From Cornus controversa (taxonomy: Eukaryota > Streptophyta > Magnoliopsida > Cornales > Cornaceae): a stretch of DNA of 64,000 nucleotides. Position numbers and translations under genes: made by a program. Position 1 is the first letter of the stretch; every line of letters starts with the position of its first letter. The stretch lies in contig CM048845.1 in NCBI GenBank assembly GCA_026545225.1, positions 98,582,533-98,646,532 of the forward strand, written 5' to 3'. The notes below the pieces were generated by a model. It worked only from the letters and a program-made list of their open reading frames with translations, ran no database searches and had not been told where the DNA came from. This document shows positions 1 to 20,240 of this stretch, one piece after another.

Positions 1-366
1 TCTAAAATAATTTCAACCTTAGATAAAGAAAAATAGCAAAAGTACTTTCAGACACCAATAAGTTTATGTAAAACTAGGAAAATAACAATAGAAAAAATTA
101 ACTTAAACATCTTGATATGAAAAAAAAAAAAAAAAAAAACTGAATAAATAAAAAATTAAAAAATGCCATTCTTTGCTTCATTCGTGGTTGAGAGAGCCTT
201 CAATTCCAAAACTAGGAACCCGACAAACTGTAAAAGTCATGTTGTATTTCTAATTACATGATTGATTTACACAATTAACAAGAAAATGTTTCCCATTCTT
301 GGTGTGGTTACATTTTTTTTTTTTTTTTGGTTTGGGTAAGGGTACCAAACTTACCATATTTTATTA
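1..366. other. AT-rich stretch without a recognised gene
   Basis: No coding pattern, RNA gene or clear repeat is seen, apart from an A-run near 120-140 and a T-run near 311-328. On the minus strand this would be the downstream side of the EGF-like gene. No cysteine-rich exon was found here when all minus frames were scanned by eye. Confidence 0.5.
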
Positions 367-374
367 CATAAAAC

Positions 375-1021
375 TAGGGGTACAACTTGGGTTGGGCAAC
401 CCGAATTCAACCCGAGCCTAACCCGATTTTTTATGAGCTTGTGCAATTATTTTTACAATTAGGGTTGAGCTTGGGTTGAAGAATCTCAACCTGAACTTAA
501 TTAGGGTTAAGCTAGGGTTGAGGTGTCAACAACCTAAGCCCAACCCGAACCCGAATTGTAATATTATTTTTATACATATTTTTTATTTTAAATATATTAT
601 ATATAATATTCAAATTATGATAACCTTTTTCTTTTCAACTTCCTTTATTTAAATCTTAATTTATTGTATGTTAACACTTTGGATAATTAATTTCCTGAAA
701 ATTTGTTGGTAATTTTTTAGAAATTTGTATTAAGTTCTTAATTTTGTGTGTGTTTAGGAGTAATATAATATGAAACTTATTAAAGATCACTTTAAATTTT
801 CAATATGGAGATTAGTGATATAGATAACTCGAATTAACCCGACTTTGTAACCCGAAATTTGAAACCGAGTTGCAAACCCGAGTTTAAAATTTTAAGGATG
901 GGTTGAGTTAGGGTTGAGTAGTTAGGGTTGAAAGTAGGGTTAGGGTTGAATTAGGGTTGAACATTTCATATATAGGGTTAAGGCCGAGTTGTACCTCTAA
1001 CTCGCCCGAGTTGCAGCCCTA
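375..1021. mobile_element. hAT-type MITE with telomere-like interior repeats
   Basis: The ends are imperfect inverted repeats: TAGGGGTACAACTTGG on the left and, read inward from the right, TAGGGCTGCAACTCGG. The 8-bp sequence CATAAAAC flanks both sides (367-374 and 1022-1029), the target-duplication length typical of hAT transposons. The interior is mostly degenerate AACCCGAA / TTAGGGTTGA repeats around a central AT-rich stretch. There is no coding potential, so it is non-autonomous. The interior resembles plant telomere repeat (TTTAGGG) but is irregular and bounded by the inverted repeats, so an interstitial telomere is less likely. Confidence 0.8.
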
Positions 1022-1124
1022 CATAAAACTTACAACACAAATACAATTATTGGTTGACCTAATTGCCCCTATATTTATACCATGTCAAACACCGGTAAAA
1101 ACATAAGGACAATATTTGTCTATT

Positions 1125-1330
1125 CACCGGTGAGTAAAAATCTCATCCTCACAATCGATGTGGCACAAGAATAAAATAACACGTATTCATTTTGAATTTA
1201 AAATATATAAATAAAAATATAAAAAGTTTTATTTTCCCCTCTCATATATTTTAAATTCAAAATGAACACGTGTCAATGCATCATTGTGTCACATCGATGG
1301 TGTGAATGATTTTCAAAACATAAAAGGGTA
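1125..1330. repeat. Foldback MITE-like inverted repeat
   Basis: Arms near 1150-1207 and 1244-1310 are imperfect reverse complements (for example CATTTTGAATTTAAAATATA against its complement). They surround a short AT-rich loop. No target duplication was settled. A small non-autonomous DNA element is the simplest reading. Confidence 0.5.
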
Positions 1331-1850
1331 AAATGCTCTAACACCCACTCAGGTTTGAATTTATTGCTCACAGATTAAACTTGTGTCAAAAATGACTCTA
1401 ACACCTCCTCAGGTTTGGTTAAACTAGCCCTATCCTCAAATTCTCTCTTTCTATATATATATAGTAAATATTATTATATTAAATGGGCAAAAGTGTCATT
1501 TTATAAGTATAAATATTTTAATTTTTATATCAATATAATATTAAGGGTATAATAGGTATTTCACTCAAAAATTAACGTCGATTAATTCATTTTTGTTATA
1601 GGGGAGGTCATTATAACAAAATCAATTAGTTTGATGCTGAGTATAATTAGGTCAAACCTCAGAGAAGGTTAGTGTAATTTATTCTAATTTTTTTGACAAA
1701 ACTAACAGAATTTTAGAATAAACAAGATCTTTGTCTAACCAAGCAAACCTCAGGAAAAGTTATTGTTCCAAAATTCATTAGTTTGATGTTGGGTGTAATT
1801 AAGTCAAATCTCTGAAAAAGTCAGTGTAATTTACCTATTATAAATTTTGA
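1331..1850. repeat. Single arm of the foldback family seen at 18561-20129
   Basis: From about 1441 the sequence follows the right arm of the 18561-20129 element: the same order of an AT-rich block, a stretch like GGGGAGGTCATT, CAAACCTCAG, and a terminus like GTCAGTGTAATTTACC. The matching left arm is missing, so this is a solo arm or a truncated copy. It lies just downstream of the EGF-like gene's exon 2 (minus strand) and may mark where that gene was interrupted. Confidence 0.55.
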
Positions 1851-2013
1851 AAATGGCATGTATCATTTTGTCAACGGTGTTGAGATATTGAATTAGAATT
1901 CCTTTCTCTACATCAGAGTCTCGTGCACAGAGAGAATGGAGATCATCCAGATTGAAATATGCTTCTCACGCGTTGAGTGGGGATGCACAATGAGAAACGA
2001 ATTATAAGGAGAT

Positions 2014-2016
<3 letters not shown>

Positions 2017-2060
<44 letters not shown>
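2017..2060. repeat. Compound (GT)n(GA)n microsatellite at a splice donor
   Basis: About ten GT units are followed by about twelve GA units. On the minus strand this reads (CT)n(CA)n and begins within a few bases of the predicted 5' splice site of exon 2 of the EGF-like gene. Confidence 0.9.
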
Positions 2061-2065
2061 CTCAC

Positions 2066-2536
2066 AGTTGGGCACATTACAAGGGGGGAATTCGAAGGGA
2101 CCTAGTTGGAACTTCTTCCACCCGGGTTTACATTGGCAGTCATATCCTACTCCAAACAATGTAGGAGCAGAGGGAATGCATGTTCCTTGTGCACAACTTA
2201 CATTTGCACATGGATCATCTGTACCTGTACGTACTCAACCACCAATCATCAATCATCACTCACATGATATGATATGATATGATATGATCATCATCAGAAG
2301 CATAAAACATTCCATCTATTACACCCATGTTTTACAAAATTTACAGAAAACAATATAGAAAGTGCAAAAGGAAAATTAAGATAATAATAGTATGAACCAA
2401 TTAAGTGACTCTTACCTAGCAGTGAGTCTGGCAAAAACTGTTCTGATCTGGCTTTGACAATATTATTGGAGATTAATGCAGAGAAAAGAAGAAGGTGGAA
2501 ATTAATGAGAATGAAATTCAAATTGAGAGTTCTCAT
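2066..2536 (-). CDS. Secreted EGF-like (Notch-like) protein, first two exons only
   Basis: Exon 1 is 2536-2416 and exon 2 is 2218-2066; the intron has GTAAG and CAG borders and the phase is kept. Residues 1-29 form a signal peptide with a hydrophobic core (FILINFHLLLFSALI). Exon 2 encodes a cysteine-rich EGF-like module: DPCANVSCAQGTC, then YDCQCKPGWKK, then CNVPNC. This spacing is that of plant proteins annotated 'neurogenic locus notch-like', which are secreted or wall-facing and of uncertain role. Exon 2 ends inside a cysteine codon at a GTGAG donor, so at least one further exon is needed. None is visible down to position 1. The 3' part is either outside the window or has been lost to the repeats at 375-1850. 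Expression is plausible but unproven. Confidence 0.65.
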
Positions 2537-2594
2537 GGTTTTAGGTGCAATATTGGTCTCTGGGTGGGTTAAGCACTTGGCCTTTTCAAAGACC

Positions 2595-2601
2595 ATTTAT
2601 A
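2595..2601 (-). promoter_or_regulatory. TATA box of the EGF-like gene
   Basis: The minus strand reads TATAAAT about 65 bases upstream of the predicted ATG at 2536. That would allow a 5' leader of roughly 30 bases. It is supported by position and sequence only. Confidence 0.4.
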
Positions 2602-3396
2602 AGAAGAGCTTTGTCAACAGAGGGGTAATGATAAGCTCACCCCAGTGGGACCCCCACAACTCTCCAAAGTCCCAATACAAAGGTTCCCTCTTGTTTTTTT
2701 TCTTCTCTCTTTACAAAGTCTTTTTCTTTTTTTTTTTTTTTTTGACCCACCCTTTTATTTAGTAATTAGTAAGTATATTTTACTTATGGTATTTATTTTA
2801 AATCTAAAGACAAATTAACATTTTTGTTTTTCTCTTTTTTGTTAAACACAAACTTCTCCAAAATTTTTTCATTTGTTTACTTGGAAGATGATACAATAGG
2901 CTTAAAAAAACTTCTTTACACCACTTTTGAATACACAAATATGATACAAAGTTAAAGTTACTGAAACTTAACTGTATAATCTAAGGAAGTTAATTTAATC
3001 TATATATATGGAGATTATTTTAAAACTGAAGCATTTTTTTTGGAGAGAACTAATCATATTTTTTTGGCAGTTTTGCCCAAGTATAGAAATGGTAGGAAGT
3101 GTAGTAACTGTAATTCGGGCAACACGTGTTACAATATGAAGGCAAAGGCACCAAAAAGGAAACAACATAGGGTGTATGATATGCATTCCCGCACACAGTG
3201 TGATTAATAAATATATGATTAATTGGGAGGGGCGGGCCAAGCGATGAATGGAAGAGAATGAGACATTCAACATCTTTGTGTTGTACTCGATTTAAGCGGC
3301 AATGCAACAAGAATATTTTGCCAGAATGTTACTGCTACGGAATTTTTGTCCATCCTCCAGCTCCTATTGTTAAACAAACAAACACATTCATTTACA

Positions 3397-3429
<33 letters not shown>

Positions 3430-3660
3430 CAAACTTTCAATCGCAAGCCAGAAGTTTTCTTTGTTAGCCCTTCAATTGAGAGATTTATTAAAGAATCGTG
3501 CTATCAAAATGGGACCCACAGTTTGCCTTTTTTTTTTTTCCAAGTTTCCAAAATCTCCAAAATTATCTCAATTTAGTACTCATGGCTCTTCTCTGAGTCT
3601 TGAGAAATCTCACGATGTTCATTGGTACGAAACAATTGGCACGCAAATGATTCCACAATG
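2602..3660. other. Intergenic region between the EGF-like gene and KTN1
   Basis: AT-rich, with homopolymer T-runs (about 2725-2742 and 3528-3540) and a (TA)n microsatellite near 3402-3429. The right part lies downstream of KTN1 on the minus strand and may hold its polyadenylation region. No other gene is supported. Confidence 0.5.
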
Positions 3661-3971
3661 ACTTTACAAAAAATTGAAGTTGTTACTCTATGCAAGATCT
3701 GATGACAGTAATGGTATCCTTCCTAAACAACTGAATGAATAATTGAACTTACTACTTGTACATTGAATGAAGAGAGTTTTACAAACATGATAAATTTGTG
3801 GTTACACATACACAAGAACACCACAACACCATAACGGAAACCTTGCAACACTGATAATCAACTGTGCCGAAACAGCATAAACATTAGTAGGGAATTAGAA
3901 ACAATCACCAAGTGGTAAACATCATGAGATACAAAATATTGATAATCCCATTCGAATCGCTTTGACCACTT

Positions 3972-13152
<9,181 letters not shown>

Positions 13153-13450
13153 TAAATATATACTTTGAATTTTCTTCAGAATTTAAATCTATGGCTTTGT
13201 CTAAGAAGGAATTGAAATTAGGGTTTAAAAGATTTGAAATTGGTGGAAAAGGCAAGTAAGCTGAAGCTAGCAGAGGTAATCAGTCATTCGTGAGATTCAG
13301 CTCTGTCTCTCTTTGTATCTACTTTCTCTCTCTAGGCTGGTACGACCGACCAGTGAAGATTGACGGCCACGTTTAGACGATTGGGAGGAGGAAGAATATG
13401 ATTTTACTAAATTGACCTTAGACTTTGCTAGATATTACCACATGAAAACA
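13153..13450 (-). promoter_or_regulatory. KTN1 5' leader and presumed promoter
   Basis: This region lies upstream of the KTN1 ATG. It contains CT/GA-rich tracts (around 13302-13336) typical of plant 5' leaders. No clear TATA box is seen at a useful distance. The transcription start cannot be placed from sequence alone. Confidence 0.35.
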
Positions 13451-13935
13451 TCTGGGTGCAGAGGGTAGGATTTGGTTTGGTTTGGTACAATTCGATTCGA
13501 TTTTAGTACTTTTCATAGTCAAATCGTACGGTTCAATTCTACTAAAAATATAATCAAATCATAAAAAATCAGTTTATTTTGATTCAGTTCCACAGTTCTA
13601 CTATTAGTATCTTAATAGATTATTATAAATTGTATAATATATATTATATAATATAAAATATAAACGGTTCTCACAGAAAAATTATTAATACATTACATTA
13701 CTAGTTACACACTAACACTTACAAGTTACAACTTACTTATTTATATTTATTTATATAATATATTTTATATATAAATATATATAAACGGTCCAGTCCAATT
13801 TGTTCTGGTCCTGAGTAACATGAAACTAAAACTGGACCATTAATTCACGGTTCCAAAATTGGAATCGTGACCCAACCGAACCGTAGAAAAATCAGATCAA
13901 TTTGTCTGATCCGGTCCAGTTTGGACCGATTTTTG
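13450..13935. mobile_element. GGTTCGG-repeat MITE remnant adjoining the next element
   Basis: The two ends are built from short repeats of the type GATTTGGTTTGGTTTGG and CAACCGAACCGT or TCCGGTCCAGTTTGGACCG. They surround an AT-rich core, the same plan as the element at 13936-14493. Ends and target duplication could not be defined. It may be the part of a larger element into which the 13936 element inserted. Confidence 0.4.
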
Positions 13936-14493
13936 TAGGGGTGCACAAAAATCCGTCCAAACTGAAAAATCGGACCGAACCGAACCGGATTAGATAAAAT
14001 AGATTGTTTCTTATGGTTCGGTTCAGTCACAGTTTCAAAATTTTCAATCCATAGTTTTTCGATTCAGTTACGGTTTCGTATCTATCGAAACCGAATTAAA
14101 CCGAACCAAACCATTTAATTATATAAATTTATAAAATATATGATATTATAACATATGCTCATGTAAATTCATAAGTAGCAGTAGCAGTTTTTTAAATTAT
14201 GATATTTTTTTATTTTTGATAGTAGGATTGTAGTAATTTTTATGATAGTAAGCTAGTAGCAGTTTTTTAAAAGATCTAAACTATTTTTTTTTTTTTTTAC
14301 TTTTTATACAACAACAAAAAATTATATATGATAGAACCATGATTAGAACCGAACCAAACCGTTTCATCATGGTTCGATTTGATTCGATTTTATACTTGAA
14401 ACGGTTTGGTTCGGTTTCATAGTTTAATAAAAAAATGATTCGTACGATTTGAGATATTTTGGAATCAAACCGAACCAAACCGTACGCACCCCT
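13936..14493. mobile_element. hAT-type MITE with CCGAACC interior repeats
   Basis: The left end reads TAGGGGTGCACAAAAATCC and the right end ACCGTACGCACCCCTTA, imperfect inverted repeats of the TAGGGGTGCA type. The interior is dominated by CGGACCGAACCGAACCGG-like repeats at both sides of an AT-rich centre. The 8-bp flanks do not match cleanly, so the hAT assignment rests on the termini and on likeness to 375-1021 and 18605-19124. Confidence 0.6.
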
Positions 14494-14718
14494 TAAAGAT
14501 TTGCACATATTTGGGGTTCTCACCTCGGTAGGGCAGAGCCCAAGTGAGGATAAATTATTATATGCCACGGGATTCCGTGAATTGGGAGAATCCCACCACT
14601 AATAAGACTCCATCTTTTATAATTTTCTATAATAATGAAAAATAAAATTTTATCATTGGTGGAATTCCAACATTTAAGGAGTTTCTAGGGTATTGTAGAA
14701 TTACTCCCCAAGTGAGAC

Positions 14719-14944
14719 GGCTCCATTTGTTTCGACATAAAATATTTTCTGAAAAATATTTCTAAAATTTTTTGATATTTGATAGCATCAACCAAACTAG
14801 CTATTCAATATTTTACAGATTAATTGCATCAATCCAAAATTTTTGGTGTAAAAATCTTTTACGTGACTAATATTTTTCCTTCTAAAATATGCAATCAAAT
14901 ACCAAAAAATTTTAGAAATATTTTACGTCGAAACAAATGGAGCC
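14719..14944. mobile_element. Foldback MITE with GGCTCCATTTGTTTCGAC ends
   Basis: The left end GGCTCCATTTGTTTCGAC has its complement GTCGAAACAAATGGAGCC at the right end. The inverted pairing continues inward for about 60 bases (AATATTTCTAAAATTTTTTG against its complement). There is no coding potential and no certain target duplication. The superfamily is undetermined. Confidence 0.75.
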
Positions 14945-15199
14945 ACTTGTGTAATTGATAAATAAATAAATAAAATATCAACTAACATGACAAATATAGA
15001 TTGTTCAAATTAAGAGACAAACAAGGAAAAAAATCATTGCAAAATAATACAATAATCAATAAGTAGTATAAGAAAGATAAATACATAGCAAATATAAGAA
15101 CCAAAATATTGTTTGGTAATATTTCCATTAAATATAGTTGTAGGTTTTTTGTAATTTGAAAACGAGGTATGAAATTATACCCTTTGACTTCATAAAATT

Positions 15200-16480
15200 A
15201 CATAAATAAATTTAAATAAGAAGAAGAGACCCCCCGGAGGTTTGTCAAATTATCTCTAGGACAAAACTTTTAGCAAAACTATCTCTATCACCCCATGCCA
15301 GAATTAAACACATGTTAAATTATTAATTTACCTTCATTAAAAATCTCACATCATCAACAAAATACCAAGGGTTAAATACATTGACCTTCTCTCAAGTCTG
15401 GCCAAATTACAATCGTATAAAACATTTTAAAAATCATACACAGTGTTCCCCTGATGCTTACACAATTGCTGCTAATACCCCCTTCCATTCAAAAAATCGT
15501 TTGTACTGACAAAAAATTTGAGTGTGCAGACCAAAATGCCCCCTCCTTTCATTTAAAATGACTTTATTACCCTTACAATGCCATTTAATTACCAAAAAAA
15601 ACTTATTGTATAGACAAAAATACCCATCTCCCACTCTTTTTTTCTCTCTATTCCCACTCTCCACCCCTTTTCTATTCCTCTCTATCTCCCTCTCCACCAC
15701 CATAACCACCGCCACTACCATTACATCTCACACCTACATAGTCCATCACCACAAAATAAATGGGTAAAGTTCAGAAAATACTCTTGTTATATAGATTTTG
15801 TGCAATTACCATCCCTCTAGTTCCAATTGTGCATTTAACTCCCATAGATTTGGAATAAATTTGTAGGTTGCACCCTTCTGTTAGCCTGCCGTTTGAAATT
15901 GACAGTTAAGTTGGTAACGTAACTGGCACGTGAGCTAAATTTTATGCATTAAGATAAAATTAACCTTTGGTCATACCTTTCTATCTCATCTCCTTTCTCT
16001 CTCTAGCATTCTTTCTTCTATATTTCGGTAATTGATCATTGATCTCTTTTATTGCATCTCTTTAATATACACATGCGTGCGCGCACATATATATATACAC
16101 GCACATGTATATATACAATCACACTGATCATACACCTTAAATTAATTGGTTTATTCAACTCTTGAATTTTTGATAATTTGATTATAATTCTCCATTTTTC
16201 AAACAAACCAGATGAGAAAATCAATCAAACTAACCAAAACAAGTGAGCAAATCAAAACCCTAATGTCGGCACCATCACCGTGAAGTAACACATCTGCTCT
16301 CTCGTCTCCACCTAAAAGAGGAACGTCCCCCATCAAATCAAGATCGTGAGTGGTGCTCTTCTTTATGAGGAATTTAGGTGAGAGACAAATTATGTGTCTT
16401 TATTAAATGATGGGGTGCAAAGTGCTACATCGTCCATTAGTGAAGTGACAAAGTTTTTCTTGAACTCTGGTTGTGGGTAT
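15200..16480. other. Repeat-derived intergenic DNA
   Basis: This stretch holds diverged pieces of the CCCC(G/T)GAGGTTTG repeat family (about 15229-15480) and a pyrimidine-rich tract (15600-15720). A (TA)/(CA) microsatellite is near 16065-16120. No gene is supported. Confidence 0.4.
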
Positions 16481-16834
16481 TGGAATTGGAGGATTTGGTA
16501 GGTTGAAATGGGTGATGAGGCTTCCATTTATGGAATGAGAGAAACCCAGATGGAAGGAATCTATGAAGATCAAGAGCAAAAATTCAGATTGCAATGGAAA
16601 AAAGAAGGGAAAAACACAATGCGTTGTTGTGTTTATATGTGTATGTTCAAAGATAATAGCTCCGACAGACATTGCTTTCGAATTAGTTCTGAATATTGCA
16701 GAGATTTTTTCTAGTGTGATTGCTGGTAGAGAGAAAGTGACGAATGAGCAGAGGAAGCAGAGACAGGGAGGAAAAGAGAGAAGTTCTAAAGAGAGAAAGT
16801 AGTGTACTCCAGTAGGGAAGAAAATAGAGAGAGA

Positions 16835-17149
16835 TAGAGACAATGGGTCCTTGAATTGGTACCGGAATCAAAATCCATCTAATGAAATCAAGAGAACAAC
16901 TAGGTGGTTGAGTTTGGTCAGAGGACAAGCAAATTGTTCAATTGAGTCAGTGGTTTGATTGGGGTGAGATTGAGATGTTGCAGAAGAGAAGAATAGGAAA
17001 ACAAAGGCGATGGCGGCAGAGAGAGCAAAGTTGATGGTGAAGAGTGAAATGACGAGGACGATGGTGATATAGGACTTGGGCGGAGGGATTGAGGTGGTGT
17101 TTGTGTTGAAGGAGAGAAGAGTTGTGTTTTGGGTTTGGTGTTTAGCCAT
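16835..17149 (-). pseudogene. Nucleotide pyrophosphatase/phosphodiesterase (NPP) 5' fragment
   Basis: From an ATG at 17149 the frame reads a Ser/Thr/Pro-rich cytosolic start (LLSFNTNTTSIPPPKSYITI), one hydrophobic anchor (VLVISLFTINFALSAAIAFV), then PLTKLNHLVVLLISLDGF. This is the N-terminal plan of plant alkaline-phosphatase-like NPP proteins, where the metal site begins in VVLLISSDGFRFGYQFKT. Here a TGA follows LDGF in place of the expected Arg codon. The frame continues briefly as FRYQFKDP and then the likeness ends. About three quarters of the protein, including the catalytic domain, is absent. It looks like a dead fragment, perhaps carried by a transposon. Function is unlikely. Confidence 0.65.
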
Positions 17150-17189
17150 AACAGTAGAGAGAGCAAATCATATTGTTGTTTTTTCATTT

Positions 17190-18330
17190 TTTATTTTTTT
17201 ATTTTTTTCTTTACATAGATATTTAGGTAAAATATATTTATGTTGAAATTCATTTTTTTTCCTTCTTTTTTTCATGCCCCGATTCATATTTCTAGTAGAC
17301 ATAACTCAAATTTTATTTTCACAACCAGGACAAGTCTGCTAAGAGAGTAAATATGCACCTATATAATATTTTATGAGAGATTTTCAGTATAATAACAAAT
17401 TAAAAATATTAAGGGTCAAAAAAGAAAAGCAACATAAGCTACCTGAGAAACAACAAATAATCAAAAATATATCCTTTCAATTACTAACACATGAAGGCAC
17501 AAGCCGACTGACCGAGAGAGTTCACAACTGAAATAAGAGAATTCTAATTAAGGATCTCATCTCACTACTAATATATAAACAACTAACAGCCTAATAAGAG
17601 AAGCAACATAGAAAAAGAATAAATGTCAAAGCTTTGATGGCAATAATTAAATAATTAATTATGTTCAACCATTTGATTGAGATTGTATAAGGCAAAAAAA
17701 AGAAAGAAAGAAAAATAATGTTTAGTTGTGTACTAGCTAGGACAAAAGATGAATCATGAAGGCAACTCGAGAAGCTCATGAATATAATATTTAATACTCA
17801 TATACTTTTGTAGAAAAATTACAATATTTCATTAACTCGTTCCTTTTTTACAATGAATTTGAATGCAAGATTATTATTAATTTTAATTTTGCTATTTCAA
17901 ATTATGAATATTTGTCCAAAAGGTGATATATACAGTTATGAAAAATCAACATACTAATTTTATTTCTAATTTTTCAATCACTTGTGCCTAAACAATATAA
18001 TTTCATTTTTTTTACCTTTTTAAAAAATTGCAATTACCAATGAAGTGAAAGAGATGATTTTTGCCCAGAAAAACAATTTTTGCCCATGGGGCATGATACA
18101 GTAGGAGGCTTCCAATTTTGGGGTGAAAGTGAATCAGATGATACATTAAAAAGTAGAAGTATAGAACTAAAAATGAGAGAGAAACTTACCTAAGAAACGA
18201 ATTGGACTTTGGTGGACCACAACCTCCACAAGAAATAGTCATTATTTGTTGCTATTTGACCGTGAAAAAAGAAGAAGAAAATGAGAGAGACTAGGCCATG
18301 AAGAAAGAAGAAAAAAAAAAGAGAAAACAC
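17190..18330. other. AT-rich intergenic DNA
   Basis: No open reading frame of note, RNA gene or defined repeat was recognised. Confidence 0.5.
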
Positions 18331-18369
18331 AAAGCAAACCCAAATAGATGAGTTAGTAACATCTTTTTA

Positions 18370-18560
18370 AAAAAAATGAGGCCCAGTATTATTGGGTTTA
18401 ATTAAATGGACCATAGGTAACAAATTTTTATTTTTAAAAATAAGATCCAACAGTATTGGGTTTGATTAAATGGACTATAGATAATAAATTTTTGTCTTTA
18501 AAAGTGAGACCCAGTAGTCTTGGGTTTGATTAAATGACCCATAGTTAATAATTTTATTTT
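18370..18560. repeat. Tandem repeat, about 63-bp unit, split by a transposon
   Basis: About three units carry the core TATTGGGTTTGATTAAATGG, followed by ATAGTTAATAAATTTTT-like sequence and GAGACCCAGTA. The array continues after the foldback element, at 20130-20240. The units drift but keep length and order. Confidence 0.75.
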
Positions 18561-19272
18561 GGTAAAATACACTGACCTCCCTTAAGATTTGGCCTAATTA
18601 CATCTAGGAGTGACCACGGATCGGATTGGATCGGATTTTGCATAATCCTAATCCGATTCGCGGATTATGGATTAGAGAAAATTCAATCCGATCTGATCCG
18701 TGGCAATCCACCAATCCGATCCGATCCGTGATTGAATGGATCAGATCGGATCAGATTAATGGATTGGTCTAGTACTTCTATTTGAATTTTTTTTTTCTAC
18801 TTCAAAAATTCCAAAAAAAAAATTGATCAACAAACACAACACTTTTTAAATGAACACAATTGTTAAATAAACAAATATAATATATATTGAGTTTTTAGGT
18901 TTACCCATGTAAGTATGTAGCATATTATATTATTATACATATAATTACTAATTATATATATAAATATATTGCCACAGATTGGATTGCCGATCGGATCAGA
19001 TTTCTAACCCTCCAATCCGCAATCCAATCTGTGGCTAACGGATTTTAATTTTTTTAATCCGCCACCAATCCATTAGCTAATGGATCGGATCAGGTCGGAT
19101 TCGCAAATTTTTTGTGCACCCCTAATTACACCCGACATCAAACTAATGAATTTTGTTACAATGATCTCCCCTGAGGTTTGCTCCGTTAGACAAATACCCC
19201 CCTCCACCCAAAATTCTGTTAGTTTTGTCAAAAAAATTATGGTAAATTACACCAACCCCCCCCTAAGGTTTG

Positions 19273-19303
<31 letters not shown>

Positions 19304-20129
19304 AGCATAATTACACCCGGTATCAAACTAATTGATTTTGTTACAATGACCTCCCCTGTAACAGAAATAAACTAATCGACGTTAGCTTTAGGGTGAAATG
19401 TCTATTCTATCATTAATATTATATTAATATAAAAATTAAAATATTTATATATATAAAATAACATTTTTGCCCATCTAATATAAAAATATTTACTATATTA
19501 TATATATAGTAAATATTATCATATATATGTGTGTGTGCGCGCACAACTCTAGCTGACATCATCACCCCCATCAACACCACACCAAGATCACTGCCATGCC
19601 ACATACCAGACCCACCACTCACAGTTGCCATGCTATGAACCACCATTAGTCGAGCCACTATGAGCCACCACAACCATCGTGCACATCCCCAATTGCCATG
19701 GCCACCACCATGCTCCCACCATGTAAATATTATTATATTAGATGGACAAAAATGTCATTTATATATATAAATATTTTAATTTTTATATCAATATAATATT
19801 AAGGGTAGAATAGACATTTCACCAAAAAGTTAATATTGGTTAGTTTATTTATGTTACAGGGGATGTCATTGTAGCAAAATCAATTAGTTTGATGATAGGT
19901 GTAATTAAGTCAAACCTTAAGGGAGGTCAGTATAATTTATCCCAAACCTCAAGTGAGGTCAGTGTAATTTACCATATTTTTTTTTGACAAAACTAACAGA
20001 ATTTTGGACGGAAGGGGGGGTCTTTGTCTAATGGAGCAAATCTCAGGAGAGATCATTGTAGCAAAATCTATTAGTTTAATGCCAGGTGTAATTAGGTCAA
20101 ACCTCAGGGGAGGTGAGTGTATTTTACCC
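18561..20129. mobile_element. Non-autonomous Mutator-type foldback element
   Basis: Long imperfect inverted arms face each other (left about 18561-19500, right about 19725-20129). Their outer ends are GGTAAAATACACTGACCTCC and GGAGGTGAGTGTATTTTACC. TTTTATTTT flanks both sides (18552-18560 and 20130-20138), a 9-bp duplication as made by Mutator-like elements. Because it split a tandem repeat, the uninterrupted units confirm the insertion. Each arm itself holds two tandem blocks with CCCCTGAGGTTT motifs. The left arm carries a second insertion (18605-19124). The central part is CCACCAT/ATCACC-rich with no supported gene. Confidence 0.75.
18605..19124. mobile_element. hAT-type MITE with GGATCGGATC interior, nested in the foldback element
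   Basis: The left end is TAGGAGTGACCACGGATCGG and the right end TTTTTTGTGCACCCCTA (complement TAGGGGTGCACAAAAAA). The flanks are ATTACATC (18597-18604) and ATTACACC (19125-19132), an 8-bp duplication with one mismatch. The interior repeats CAATCCGATCCGAT-like units. It interrupts the sequence CCTAATTACACCCGACATCA, which is intact in the element's second block. Confidence 0.75.
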
Positions 20130-20240
20130 TTTTATTTTTAAATAAGACTCACTAGTATTGGGTTTGGTAAAATGAACCATAGTTAATAAAAAAAAATTTA
20201 AAATGAGTTCGAGTAATAGCATTGGGTTTGATTAAAATTT

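Noticed and set aside
375-1021. Interstitial telomere array (TTAGGGTT-like)
   Set aside because: Repeats are irregular, and the block is bounded by inverted ends with an exact 8-bp duplication, so it is a MITE interior.
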